Below, piece by piece: positions 32,443 through 40,167 of a stretch of 64,000 nucleotides of DNA. Every line of letters begins with the position of its first letter. Positions within the stretch are counted from its first letter, which is position 1. The notes beneath the pieces are model-generated. The model was not told the DNA's origin, did not search any database, and was given only the letters and a program-made list of their open reading frames with translations. The stretch spans positions 112,262 through 176,261 of the forward strand of contig JAJPHR010000031.1 of the NCBI GenBank assembly GCA_021325145.1, read 5' to 3'. This stretch comes from Verrucomicrobiota bacterium. GTDB taxonomy: Bacteria; Verrucomicrobiota; Verrucomicrobiia; Limisphaerales; Pedosphaeraceae. The position numbers were made by a program, and so were the translations under genes.

Positions 32443-34398
32443 ATGAAGAAGGTCGCGCTGGTTTTTGTGGTGGCGGTATTCGTGCCAAGCCTGGTATTGG
32501 CCTGGCTCGGGGTGCGCTCTTTGCGCGATCAGCAATTCGTCCTCGAACGACAGCAATCGCTGCTCTATCAGGGCGCGTCCGATGCTCTTGCCCGCGAAGC
32601 GGGAAACCTCCTGGCCGATCGCCAGCATGAATTCGCGCAACAGGTCGAAAGCATTCTGGCGGACGACCGCAAGACGAAGGACATCCCGCATTCTTTCGAC
32701 GATCGCATTCGAACCAACTGGCCTCTCGCCGAAGTGGGGTTCGTAGTTAGTTTGAACGGACAGATTCTTTGCCCCACGCCGCCCTCCTGCACGCCAGCAG
32801 CGGCGGTGTTTTATGCCGAGAACAGCAAGTTCCTCGGCAACCGCGAAAGCGCCGAAGTATTTTATAATGCGGCCAACAGTTTGAAGTTTAACGACAACAA
32901 CTCACCGAACCAACCGCCCCCGCCCCAGGATGGCCAGCCCTTTTCCGGCAACTCAGCGCAGTCTGCACAAGCGCCTGCCACAAACTACGAGGAACCATCA
33001 AAGGCGAACGCGATGCAATCCGTTTATAATGCTCGTAAGGACAATTATCCCACCAAGGGGCAACAAATGCGCAGCGTGATGCCCCAAAACCAGGCCGCTG
33101 TCTCGCCTGCTCAAAATGATTTCGCAAACTATTCCAAGGTTGCGCCTTCGGCCGCGGAGTTTCGGCAATTGATCGGCGATTCGACCGAAGGCACCGTAGC
33201 CCGGTTCCTGGAAGACAAGCTGCATGTGCTGCTTTGGTATCGCTCGCCAAGCGATCCCAGCCTGGTGTTCGGCGCCCAAGTCTCACTCCCGCGCATCAAG
33301 GAAGCCCTGAGAGAGATCGTGCAACATCTTGATCCGGCGCTGAAGGGCGAAGCGGTCGCGGTTCTCCTCGATGATACGGCCAAGCCAGTGGCGGTTTCGC
33401 AGACCGGCTTTCAAGCCAATTGGAAACATCCGTTTGTGGCCACGGAAATCGGCGAGGCCCTGCCGCATTGGGAAATGGCTGTTTATCTTCTCAACCCCGC
33501 CAAGTTGACGCGCTCCGCACAAACGCTCAAACTGACACTGGGGTTGCTGATCGCGGTGTTGCTCCTCGCCATTGCAGCCGGGAGCTGGCTGATAGTTGCC
33601 GACCTGAACCGCCATCTGACGCTCGCGCGGCAGAAGACTGATTTTGTCAGTAACGTCTCGCACGAGCTGAAAACGCCGCTAACCTCAATCCGAATGTTTT
33701 CCGAACTGCTGGCCGATGGCAGGGTGATCGAGCCGGCCAAACAACGCTCATATTTGAACATTATCACCGCCGAAGCCGCGCGGTTGACAAGACTCATCAA
33801 CAATGTCCTCGACTTCTCACGCCTCGAACGCGGCGAAAAAAAATATAATATGCAACGGTGCGATTTGGTCGCGTTGATCAACGAAACGGTGGAAACCTAC
33901 CGTCCACATCTGGAGTCCAACGGCTTCAAACTCTCCTGTGAATGGATCGGGCCAGCCTCCGCGGGAACAGATGACGGCGGCGGCCAAACCGAACGCCTCT
34001 CCGAAGCCCCGTTGATCCCGATCAACGGAGATCGCGACGCGCTGGCGCAAATCGTGGTCAACCTGCTGTCGAACGCCGAAAAGTATTCTGGAGAAACAAA
34101 GGAAATCCTCGTGCAAGTGGCGCGACAGAACGAACCTTTGCCGCATGTGGATGTGCGTGTTCTCGACCGTGGCCTGGGAGTGCCTGGAGGTTGTGAGGAA
34201 AAAATCTTCGAGCAATTCTACCGTGCGCACGATTCGCTCAGCAGCGGCATTCAGGGTTCTGGACTGGGCTTGACCCTCGCGCGGCGGATCGCGCGTGCCC
34301 ACGGCGGAGACGTGGTGTATCAGGCGCGATCGAGCGGCGGAAGCTGCTTCGTGCTGAGACTGCCTGTGCTTGGTGAACTGAGAACGACCGGCCAGTAA
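32443..34398 (+). CDS. sensor histidine kinase with large periplasmic domain
   Basis: About 651 residues from ATG 32443. Topology: one N-terminal helix (KKVALVFVVAVFVPSLVLAW), an extracytoplasmic region of about 330 residues, a second helix (LTLGLLIAVLLLAIAAGSWL), then HisKA (FVSNVSHELKTPLTSIRMFS, phospho-His) and HATPase (LAQIVVNLLSNAEKYSG N-box, LDRGLGVPGG, GSGLGLTLARRIARAHGG). The sensor region contains a low-complexity N/Q/P/A-rich stretch (about residues 145-235, with NSPNQPPPPQDGQPFSGNSA) in place of a compact fold. The response regulator follows nine bases later, so the two form a two-component system. The signal is unknown. Confidence 0.92.
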   Translation: MKKVALVFVVAVFVPSLVLAWLGVRSLRDQQFVLERQQSLLYQGASDALAREAGNLLADRQHEFAQQVESILADDRKTKDIPHSFDDRIRTNWPLAEVGFVVSLNGQILCPTPPSCTPAAAVFYAENSKFLGNRESAEVFYNAANSLKFNDNNSPNQPPPPQDGQPFSGNSAQSAQAPATNYEEPSKANAMQSVYNARKDNYPTKGQQMRSVMPQNQAAVSPAQNDFANYSKVAPSAAEFRQLIGDSTEGTVARFLEDKLHVLLWYRSPSDPSLVFGAQVSLPRIKEALREIVQHLDPALKGEAVAVLLDDTAKPVAVSQTGFQANWKHPFVATEIGEALPHWEMAVYLLNPAKLTRSAQTLKLTLGLLIAVLLLAIAAGSWLIVADLNRHLTLARQKTDFVSNVSHELKTPLTSIRMFSELLADGRVIEPAKQRSYLNIITAEAARLTRLINNVLDFSRLERGEKKYNMQRCDLVALINETVETYRPHLESNGFKLSCEWIGPASAGTDDGGGQTERLSEAPLIPINGDRDALAQIVVNLLSNAEKYSGETKEILVQVARQNEPLPHVDVRVLDRGLGVPGGCEEKIFEQFYRAHDSLSSGIQGSGLGLTLARRIARAHGGDVVYQARSSGGSCFVLRLPVLGELRTTGQ

Positions 34399-34406
34399 AC
34401 TCGAAT

Positions 34407-35108
34407 ATGAAAGCGAAAATCCTGGTCGTTGAAGACGACCCAAACATTGCGCTGGGACTCGAAGAGGTGCTGAAAAGCGAATCGTTCGAGGTGGCGGTAT
34501 GCCGCCGCGGCGACCAGGCCATTGAGGCTTACCAGAAGCAAAAGCCCGCTTTGATCGTCCTCGATGTGATGCTCCCGGGTCTGAGCGGATACGATGTCTG
34601 CAAGCAGCTTCGCGCGAAGAAAGTCGGCACGCCAATCCTTATGCTGACGGCCAAAGGCCAGGAGATTGACAAAGTCGTCGGCCTGGATCTTGGCGCGGAT
34701 GATTATGTAACCAAACCGTTTGGAGTCCGCGAACTGTTGGCGCGCATTCAGGCGCTGCTGCGCCGTGCATCAAAAACACAGAATGCGGAGGCGGATCGCC
34801 AAGCGCCATTCCAGATCGGCCCGGCGACGATTGATCCCCGAACCTTTCAGATCAAACGCGGCCGGGTCCTCGAAGAATTGACCGCGAAAGAGCTGAAGTT
34901 GCTGCAAGTCTTCCATGCCCATCCTGGTGAAGTGCTATCCCGCGATCGGCTGCTGAACGAGGTGTGGGGCTATAATTACTACGGAACCACACGCACGCTC
35001 GATCAGGTCGTCGTGCAGTTGCGGAAAAAGCTTGGTGACAATGCCGGTGAACCGAAGCACCTGGTTACGGTGCATGGGGTGGGATACAAGCTCAGCATGA
35101 CGACGTAA
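34407..35108 (+). CDS. OmpR/PhoB-family response regulator
   Basis: 233 residues. The receiver domain has KILVVEDDPNIALGLEEVLK (acidic pocket), LIVLDVMLPGLSGYDVC with phospho-acceptor Asp53, MLTAKGQE (Thr and Lys), and DYVTKPFGVRELLARIQALL. The C-terminal winged helix has LTAKELKLLQVFHAHPGEVL and SRDRLLNEVWGYNYYGTTRT, then VVQLRKKLG and VHGVGYKL, the DNA-binding signature. It acts as a DNA-binding transcription factor phosphorylated by the kinase encoded just upstream. Targets are unknown; the two secreted-protein genes upstream are plausible candidates. Confidence 0.95.
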   Translation: MKAKILVVEDDPNIALGLEEVLKSESFEVAVCRRGDQAIEAYQKQKPALIVLDVMLPGLSGYDVCKQLRAKKVGTPILMLTAKGQEIDKVVGLDLGADDYVTKPFGVRELLARIQALLRRASKTQNAEADRQAPFQIGPATIDPRTFQIKRGRVLEELTAKELKLLQVFHAHPGEVLSRDRLLNEVWGYNYYGTTRTLDQVVVQLRKKLGDNAGEPKHLVTVHGVGYKLSMTT

Positions 35109-35119
35109 ACCATTCCACG

Positions 35120-35191
35120 GCGGAGCGCTGAGTTCCAACTCTGCTCGATGATGGCTCCCACGTTCACGCAGAGCAGGAGCTCTGCGCTCCG
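35120..35191. repeat. GCGGAGCGC palindromic element, copy 2
   Basis: A 72-bp sequence starting GCGGAGCGCTGAGTTCCAAC and ending GAGCTCTGCGCTCCG. It lies in the convergent gap between the response regulator and the DUF4337 gene. It is the cleanest intergenic copy and the same length as the copy inside the NRPS gene. Confidence 0.8.
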
Positions 35192-35198
35192 TCCCTTG

Positions 35199-35822
35199 CT
35201 AATTCAGCCACACTTGCACCATCTTCCACGTCGCGAATCCAGCGAAGAGCAACGATAAAAACCAGAGCGGCTTCTTCTTTGTCACCAGGCAGATCGATCC
35301 CAAGGCAATGGAGATTTGGAAGATCGCCACCGCATACCCCATCGCCTCTCCGTGCTCCCGGGCATTGAAAGCGGCTTTCCGGGCACTGTCACGCTCTTGC
35401 TCGAGGTCATGCGCTTCCTTAAACTTCTGATCTTTGGTGGCGGCGTATTTGGCAATTTTGGCTTTGAACGCCTCCTCGCGTTTGTCGGCCGCCTCAGCTT
35501 GAGCATCAGAAGGTTTTGGCGAGGTGTCGTGGATCAGTTCGTGCAGATTTTGCTTGATTGAATTCGCTTGAAACTCGTTCCAGGCATCGGAGGCCCGCGC
35601 CTGGCTGAAAATGGAATTATTCAACTCGGCCAGCGTCCGTCCGCCGTATTTCCCGAGCCATTCATTCGCGACGGCTGCCAGCACCGCGATCACCACGATC
35701 GACATGGAAGTGTATTTGGTCCAGGCCTCGCGTTTTTCTTTTTCTTTTTGCGCAGTGCGGTCGGCCTTCAAATCGGCAATGAAGCTCTTTAACTCGCTGA
35801 TCTCATGATCCATTGATTCCAT
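35199..35822 (-). CDS. DUF4337 family membrane protein
   Basis: About 207 residues from ATG 35822 (ATG 35813 also possible). An N-terminal coil is followed by helix SMSIVVIAVLAAVANEWLG, then SQARASDAWNEFQANSIKQN, the A..Waeyq.ksik.. signature of DUF4337, a charged coiled coil of about 80 residues (KREEAFKAKIAKYAATKDQK), and two C-terminal helices (YAVAIFQISIALGSICLV and PLWFLSLLFAGFATWKMVQV). The function of the family is unknown. A much longer frame to 36149 runs antisense through trxB and is not believed. Confidence 0.82.
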   Translation of the reverse strand: MESMDHEISELKSFIADLKADRTAQKEKEKREAWTKYTSMSIVVIAVLAAVANEWLGKYGGRTLAELNNSIFSQARASDAWNEFQANSIKQNLHELIHDTSPKPSDAQAEAADKREEAFKAKIAKYAATKDQKFKEAHDLEQERDSARKAAFNAREHGEAMGYAVAIFQISIALGSICLVTKKKPLWFLSLLFAGFATWKMVQVWLN

Positions 35823-35901
35823 AATGGCAAATGATTGATGGGCGATTTCACTCACGCGGGCTGCCGGAAGCGCCGGCACCGATGCGGAGTGAACTTCAGA
35901 G

Positions 35902-36831
35902 TTAGTGATTCTTGGCTGCCAGATACCGTTCGGCGTCGATGGCCGCGGCGCAGCCCAAACCCGCGGCAGTGACGGCCTGCCGATAGACATGGTCCGAACA
36001 ATCCCCGGCCACAAACACACCGGGCACGTTTGTTTCCGTGCCGCGTTTGGGCTTGATGTAGCCATTTTCATCCATGTCGATAATCCCTTTGAAAAGCTGG
36101 GTGTTGGGCACATGACCAATCGCGACAAACACGCCGGCACAGGGCACAACCGTTTCGGCGCCGGTTCGAATGTCCTTCAGGCGCACACCCGTGACCCGGT
36201 CCTGCTTTACATCCAGGACTTCTGTCACCACCGAGTTCCAGATGGGTTTGACCTTGGGATTAGCCAGAGTGCGCTCGGCCATGATTTTCGAAGCGCGCAA
36301 GGACTCGCGGCGATGAACCAAGTAGACCGTCGAGGCAAATCGGGTCAAATACGTGGCCTCCTCGCAGGCCGAATCCCCGCCGCCAACCACCACCAACGAT
36401 TGCTGGCGAAACATGGGCAAAGCGCCATCGCAGGTCGCGCAGTATGTGACGCCTTTTTTCTCCAGCTTGGCCTCGCTGTCCAGGCCCAAATGGCGATGAC
36501 TTGCGCCGCTGGCGATGATGATGGTCTCAGCTTCAATCGGTTCTCCATCCACCATCAGCGTAAATGGGCGCTTGGTAAGATCGACCGCTTCCACGGTTCC
36601 AAACTGAACCCGTGCGCCGAACCGCTCGGCTTGCTTTTGCATGCGCGTCATCAATTCATAGCCGTCAATACCGTCGGGAAACCCGGGATAATTCTCCACG
36701 ATGCTGGTGGTCGTCAGCAGGCCCCCCGGATGCAGCCCGGTTAGCACAAGCGGTTGAAGGTTGGCACGCGCCGTGTAAAGCGCCGCGGTCAGTCCCGCAC
36801 ACCCGGTTCCAATAATGACGACTTTTTCCAT
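35902..36831 (-). CDS. trxB: thioredoxin reductase
   Basis: 309 residues from ATG 36831. FAD-binding KVVIIGTGCAGLTAALYTAR, HPGGLLTTTSIVENYPGFPD, redox pair CATC at residues 131-134 (GVTYCATCDGALP), NADPH-binding VVVGGGDSACEEATYLTRFA, and the C-terminal GTETNVPGVFVAGDCSDHVY. It transfers electrons from NADPH to thioredoxin. All hallmark residues are present and the length is typical. It is transcribed leftward toward the DUF4337 gene; a 134-bp hairpin repeat lies upstream of its start. No thioredoxin gene is adjacent. Confidence 0.95.
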   Translation of the reverse strand: MEKVVIIGTGCAGLTAALYTARANLQPLVLTGLHPGGLLTTTSIVENYPGFPDGIDGYELMTRMQKQAERFGARVQFGTVEAVDLTKRPFTLMVDGEPIEAETIIIASGASHRHLGLDSEAKLEKKGVTYCATCDGALPMFRQQSLVVVGGGDSACEEATYLTRFASTVYLVHRRESLRASKIMAERTLANPKVKPIWNSVVTEVLDVKQDRVTGVRLKDIRTGAETVVPCAGVFVAIGHVPNTQLFKGIIDMDENGYIKPKRGTETNVPGVFVAGDCSDHVYRQAVTAAGLGCAAAIDAERYLAAKNH

Positions 36832-36887
36832 AAGGTGGCGAAAGGTAAGTTTAAGTGGCGGATTTGGCAAGAATGGAAGCGAAGCGG

Positions 36888-37021
36888 AAAATACCAAAAG
36901 CCAAGCTCCAAGCACCAGAAAAGCTCAAAGTTCAAAACACCAAGTCCAGCAGCCACGACCTTGTGCTTGGCGCTTGAGGCTTGTTGTTTTTCCGGTGTTC
37001 GGAGCTTGGCTTTTGGTGTTT
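36888..37021. repeat. 134-bp inverted repeat (CCAAAAGCCAAGCTCC family)
   Basis: Left arm AATACCAAAAGCCAAGCTCC at 36888-36922 and right arm at 36988-37021 (GGAGCTTGGCTTTTGGTGTT) are reverse complements at about 30 of 34 positions. Partial copies are at 47903-47965 and 52840-52870. The right arm supplies the TAA stop codon of the adjacent small membrane protein gene. Confidence 0.8.
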
Positions 37022-37313
37022 AGTTTGGCGTCTGACGCCGCTTGCCGCGCCAGCGGTTAAGACGCCAAAAGTTAATTCCGAAGAAAATAGCCCCGCACCC
37101 GTTCACCCCCACCGTGTAGCCCAGCTTGTATGTGCGGCCGGTATTTTCAGGCGCGTAAATGCTCACGTCCTGGCCGATGAGGAGGCGCGGCAACGCGGCG
37201 GGCATCAATGCGCCGTGAACAATGCCCCGGCTGAAGCCGGCGGGCCCGTTGGTGTGATTCGAAGCACTCATGACCCAGCCCAGCGCGCCGCTCAAGACCA
37301 CCGCCACAAGCAC
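37020..37313 (-). CDS. small membrane protein, start codon uncertain
   Basis: The frame encodes PGRILRRLFWFVLVAVVLSG and ALGWVMSAS (one helix with preceding basic residues), then IYAPENTGRTYKLGYTVGVN and GCGAIFFGINFWRLNRWRGK. It looks like a real protein of about 120-130 residues, but no ATG, GTG or TTG exists in frame between the helix and the start of the divergent methyltransferase gene (37409). The nearest usable start is the GTG at 37313, inside the helix. A non-canonical start or a frameshift from the ATG at 37410 are alternatives. Its stop lies in a repeat arm. I recognise no family. Confidence 0.45.
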   Translation of the reverse strand: MLVAVVLSGALGWVMSASNHTNGPAGFSRGIVHGALMPAALPRLLIGQDVSIYAPENTGRTYKLGYTVGVNGCGAIFFGINFWRLNRWRGKRRQTPN

Positions 37314-37408
37314 GAACCAGAACAGCCGTCGCAGAATCCGCCCCGGCAGGCTGGCCTTCGGCGTGACTTTCGCTTGAGTATCGGCGTTTGTTTCCGTAGA
37401 GCAAGAGC

Positions 37409-38101
37409 ATGTTTTTGAAGCGCCGCTCCCTGCAAGCAGAATATTTCGACTTGCCTGATCGGCCCGTCCACGAACTGGCCGACGGCTATCGGATGCTGGC
37501 GCACATGAACCGGATTTTCCTTCTGCGCGAGCCTTTCCAGAGGCGTTTTCCACGCTGGTTGGGAGAGAAAGGCTGCAAATCTCTCTCAATCCTTGACCTT
37601 GGCGCGGGTGACGGCTCCTTCGGTGGCGAACTAAGCGAGTGGGCAAAGCAACGAGGATGGGACTGGCGCTTTACGAATCTGGATGTCAACATCCAAGCCA
37701 TGCGGCTCAGCCCAACCCGCACGTTCGTAGCCGGTTCGGCGCTCGCCCTGCCCTTCCGCGACAATTCCTTTGACGTCGTCATCGGCTCACAAATGGCGCA
37801 TCACCTCAACAGCGACGAGGAAGTCTGCCGGCATTTCCGCGAGGCGTGGCGCGTGACCGGCGATTTGCTTTTTCTGAACGACCTGCATCGCAACGTTTTC
37901 TTATACGCAGTGGTTTGGGCGGTATTGCGGCTGCATCGCTATCCCCGCCACTTTCTCACCGATGGCCTTCTCTCGGTGAAACGCGCCTGGCGGGTGCGGG
38001 AGTGGCGCGCACTGGCCGAACGCGCGTGTATTCCCAACGCACGCATCTCGCTCTACATGGGCGCGCGCGTATTGCTGGCGGCGCGCAAAGGCAAAGCATG
38101 A
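37409..38101 (+). CDS. class I SAM-dependent methyltransferase
   Basis: 230 residues. Motif I is SILDLGAGDGSFGGELSEWA (SAM-binding G.G.G), followed by FTNLDVNIQAM, VAGSALALPFRDNSFDVVIG (motif with D..F.......fD.v) and SQMAHHLNSDEEVCRHFREA. The region LLFLNDLHRNVFLYAVVWAV, LRLHRYPRHFL resembles methyltransferases found beside type III polyketide or isoprenoid genes, but no such gene is here, so the substrate is open. Its stop overlaps the APC permease start (ATGA), so the two are translationally coupled. Confidence 0.82.
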   Translation: MFLKRRSLQAEYFDLPDRPVHELADGYRMLAHMNRIFLLREPFQRRFPRWLGEKGCKSLSILDLGAGDGSFGGELSEWAKQRGWDWRFTNLDVNIQAMRLSPTRTFVAGSALALPFRDNSFDVVIGSQMAHHLNSDEEVCRHFREAWRVTGDLLFLNDLHRNVFLYAVVWAVLRLHRYPRHFLTDGLLSVKRAWRVREWRALAERACIPNARISLYMGARVLLAARKGKA

Positions 38102-39582
38102 GCGACGCCCACGGCCAACCCGAGACCCGCATGGGCAATGCCGGGCTGGTTCCCACGCTGGGACTGTTCACGACCGTGATGTTGGTGGTCGGTGGTGTGA
38201 TTGGTTCCGGGATTTTTCGCAAGCCAGGATTGATGGCCGGACAGGTCGGATCGCCGGAACTGTTGCTCCTGGTATGGTTCGTTGCCGGGACCATGACCCT
38301 GTGCGGCGCGCTCACGAACGCCGAAGTTGCCGGCATGATCCCCGAAACCGGCGGCCAATATGTCTATTTCGACCGGATGTTCGGGCCGTTTTTTGCCTAC
38401 CTATACGGTTGGGCGGTTTTTGCAGTCATGCAAACAGGATCGATTGCGGCCGTGGCTTATGTCTTCGCGGAGTATGCCGGCCAGTTCGTGAAGTTACCGC
38501 AACTCAGTGATGCCGTGGTAACCGCGACGACCATTCACGTACCATTCGTCGGAAACGTCGCGCCACTGGCAGAAATTGGGACCAGAGGGATTGCTGCCGT
38601 ATTGGTGCTTGGGTTGACGGGCGTGAATTATTTGGGAGTGAAACTCGGCGGCGTCGTGCAGAACATTTTCACCGTTGCAAAGGTCGGCGCCATGGCCTTG
38701 CTCTTTCTCGGCGCATTCCTGCTGCCCACGGGCGGGACAATGGCTAACTTAACCGCCAGCAGTTCCGTGGTTCATCCCACTGGTCTCGCGCTAGTGGCCG
38801 CGTTGGCGGCGGCAATGCAAGGTGCGTTCTGGGCCTACGACGGCTGGAACAAAATCACCTACATCGCCGGTGAGGTGAAGGAAGCTCAGCGCAACATCCC
38901 GCGAGGGCTGATTATCGGCATGTTCATCGTGATGGGCATTTATTTGCTGATGAACATCGCTTACGAGTATGTGCTGCCGGTGGATATCATGGCCAAATCC
39001 AAATTGGTGGCAGCGGACGTGGCCGAGAAATGTTTTGCCGGCGGCGGGCGGTGGATTGCCGCCGCCGTAATGATTTCAACCTTTGGCACGACAAACTCGG
39101 TCATTCTCGCAAGCGCACGGGTTTATTTTTCCATGTCGCGTCGGAACGTATTTCCCCGGGTGCTGGGAAAAGTGCATCCTCGGTTTCACACCCCGGCGGC
39201 GTCGCTGGTAGTGCAGGGAATTTGGAGCACGTTGCTGCTGTTCAGCGGCACCTTTGACACGTTGACTGACAGCCTGATTTTCGTTAGCTGGATTTTTTAC
39301 GCCGCGGGCGCCTATGGAGTCTTCGTGCTGCGCCGAAAGGAACCCGACGCAGCACGCCCGTACAAGGTTCCCGGCTATCCCTGGGTTCCGTGGATTTTTA
39401 TCGTATTTGCGACGGTTTACCTCGTGCTCACGATCTACAACGATGTGGTGAATTATCAGGCCGGCAAGACCGTGTTGATCAATTCTGCGTTCGGAACCGT
39501 CCTGGTGCTCATCGGCGTGCCGATTTACTGGCTTTATCGCCGGAAAGAGGCAACGCCAGCGGTGGTCCCCATGCCTCGGTGA
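38098..39582 (+). CDS. APC superfamily amino acid permease
   Basis: 494 residues from ATG 38098; a longer frame from 37846 overlaps the methyltransferase and is not used. Twelve hydrophobic segments. The N-terminal GLFTTVMLVVGGVIGSGIFR is the APC substrate-binding helix 1 (GxxIGSGIF), followed by ALTNAEVAGMIPETGGQYVY and FWAYDGWNKITYIAGEVKEA. LAT/SteT-type exchangers share the YDGWN and P.aGGqY features. It imports or exchanges amino acids. The C-terminus RPYKVPGYPWVPWIFIVFAT is also typical. The ATGA overlap with the methyltransferase gene implies co-expression. Confidence 0.9.
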   Translation: MSDAHGQPETRMGNAGLVPTLGLFTTVMLVVGGVIGSGIFRKPGLMAGQVGSPELLLLVWFVAGTMTLCGALTNAEVAGMIPETGGQYVYFDRMFGPFFAYLYGWAVFAVMQTGSIAAVAYVFAEYAGQFVKLPQLSDAVVTATTIHVPFVGNVAPLAEIGTRGIAAVLVLGLTGVNYLGVKLGGVVQNIFTVAKVGAMALLFLGAFLLPTGGTMANLTASSSVVHPTGLALVAALAAAMQGAFWAYDGWNKITYIAGEVKEAQRNIPRGLIIGMFIVMGIYLLMNIAYEYVLPVDIMAKSKLVAADVAEKCFAGGGRWIAAAVMISTFGTTNSVILASARVYFSMSRRNVFPRVLGKVHPRFHTPAASLVVQGIWSTLLLFSGTFDTLTDSLIFVSWIFYAAGAYGVFVLRRKEPDAARPYKVPGYPWVPWIFIVFATVYLVLTIYNDVVNYQAGKTVLINSAFGTVLVLIGVPIYWLYRRKEATPAVVPMPR

Positions 39583-39635
39583 GTTGGAAGCGCCTAAGCG
39601 GACAAGACTGTCCGCGTTCCTGCCGGCGTGATTGA

Positions 39636-40142
39636 TTATTCCACCAGTTTAAGTTGCTCAGGGCTGTTGAGAACGATTTCCGGAGTGCCGTGGTAATCAA
39701 TGATCTTGCCAGTGACGAGCACCTGCTTACCGACCAGGGCTTTGAGGTCCGGGAACTTATCGAAGTCGTCTCCACGCAGCACCGCAGTCATCGCTGTCTT
39801 GTAGTCCTGATCAAAATTGAGAATTGCAATGGTCCCGCCGCGCGGCTCGAAAATCTTCGCGACGGTCCCCTGGAATGAATTGGTCTTCTCCACCTGCTTG
39901 AGCCCGGCGGCAAGGTCATGGGCGTCCAGCGCGGTCTTCAGTACGGCGGCGTCCTTCGGGACTTTGACGAAGGTGGCGGTTTTGGAGGCGAGTTCGCTTT
40001 GAGATTTTTTGGCGGGCGCGGTGTCGGCCGATTTCGAGACCGGCGCGGGCGCGGCCGGGACCTTCACATCATCTGCCGCGCGACACAAAGCGCCGCCATT
40101 GATCAAAATGGCGACGCCAGCCAAAAGGACGGTGGATTTCAT
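39636..40142 (-). CDS. exported OB-fold (tRNA_anti-like) protein
   Basis: 168 residues from ATG 40142. Signal peptide KSTVLLAGVAILINGGALCR, then a low-complexity Pro/Ala/Lys linker (APAPVSKSADTAPAKKSQSE). The C-terminal domain (VEKTNSFQGTVAKIFEPRGG, TIAILNFDQDYKTAMTAVLR, VGKQVLVTGKIIDYHGTPEI) is the small OB-fold seen in exported 'DNA-binding' or nuclease-associated proteins; LVGKQVLVTGKI and G.PEIVL are its signature. The ligand is unknown. It lies 25 bases downstream of the Tat oxidoreductase gene on the same strand and may be co-transcribed. Confidence 0.8.
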   Translation of the reverse strand: MKSTVLLAGVAILINGGALCRAADDVKVPAAPAPVSKSADTAPAKKSQSELASKTATFVKVPKDAAVLKTALDAHDLAAGLKQVEKTNSFQGTVAKIFEPRGGTIAILNFDQDYKTAMTAVLRGDDFDKFPDLKALVGKQVLVTGKIIDYHGTPEIVLNSPEQLKLVE

Positions 40143-40167
40143 GCCGCGAATTTCGTTCCCCGATACA

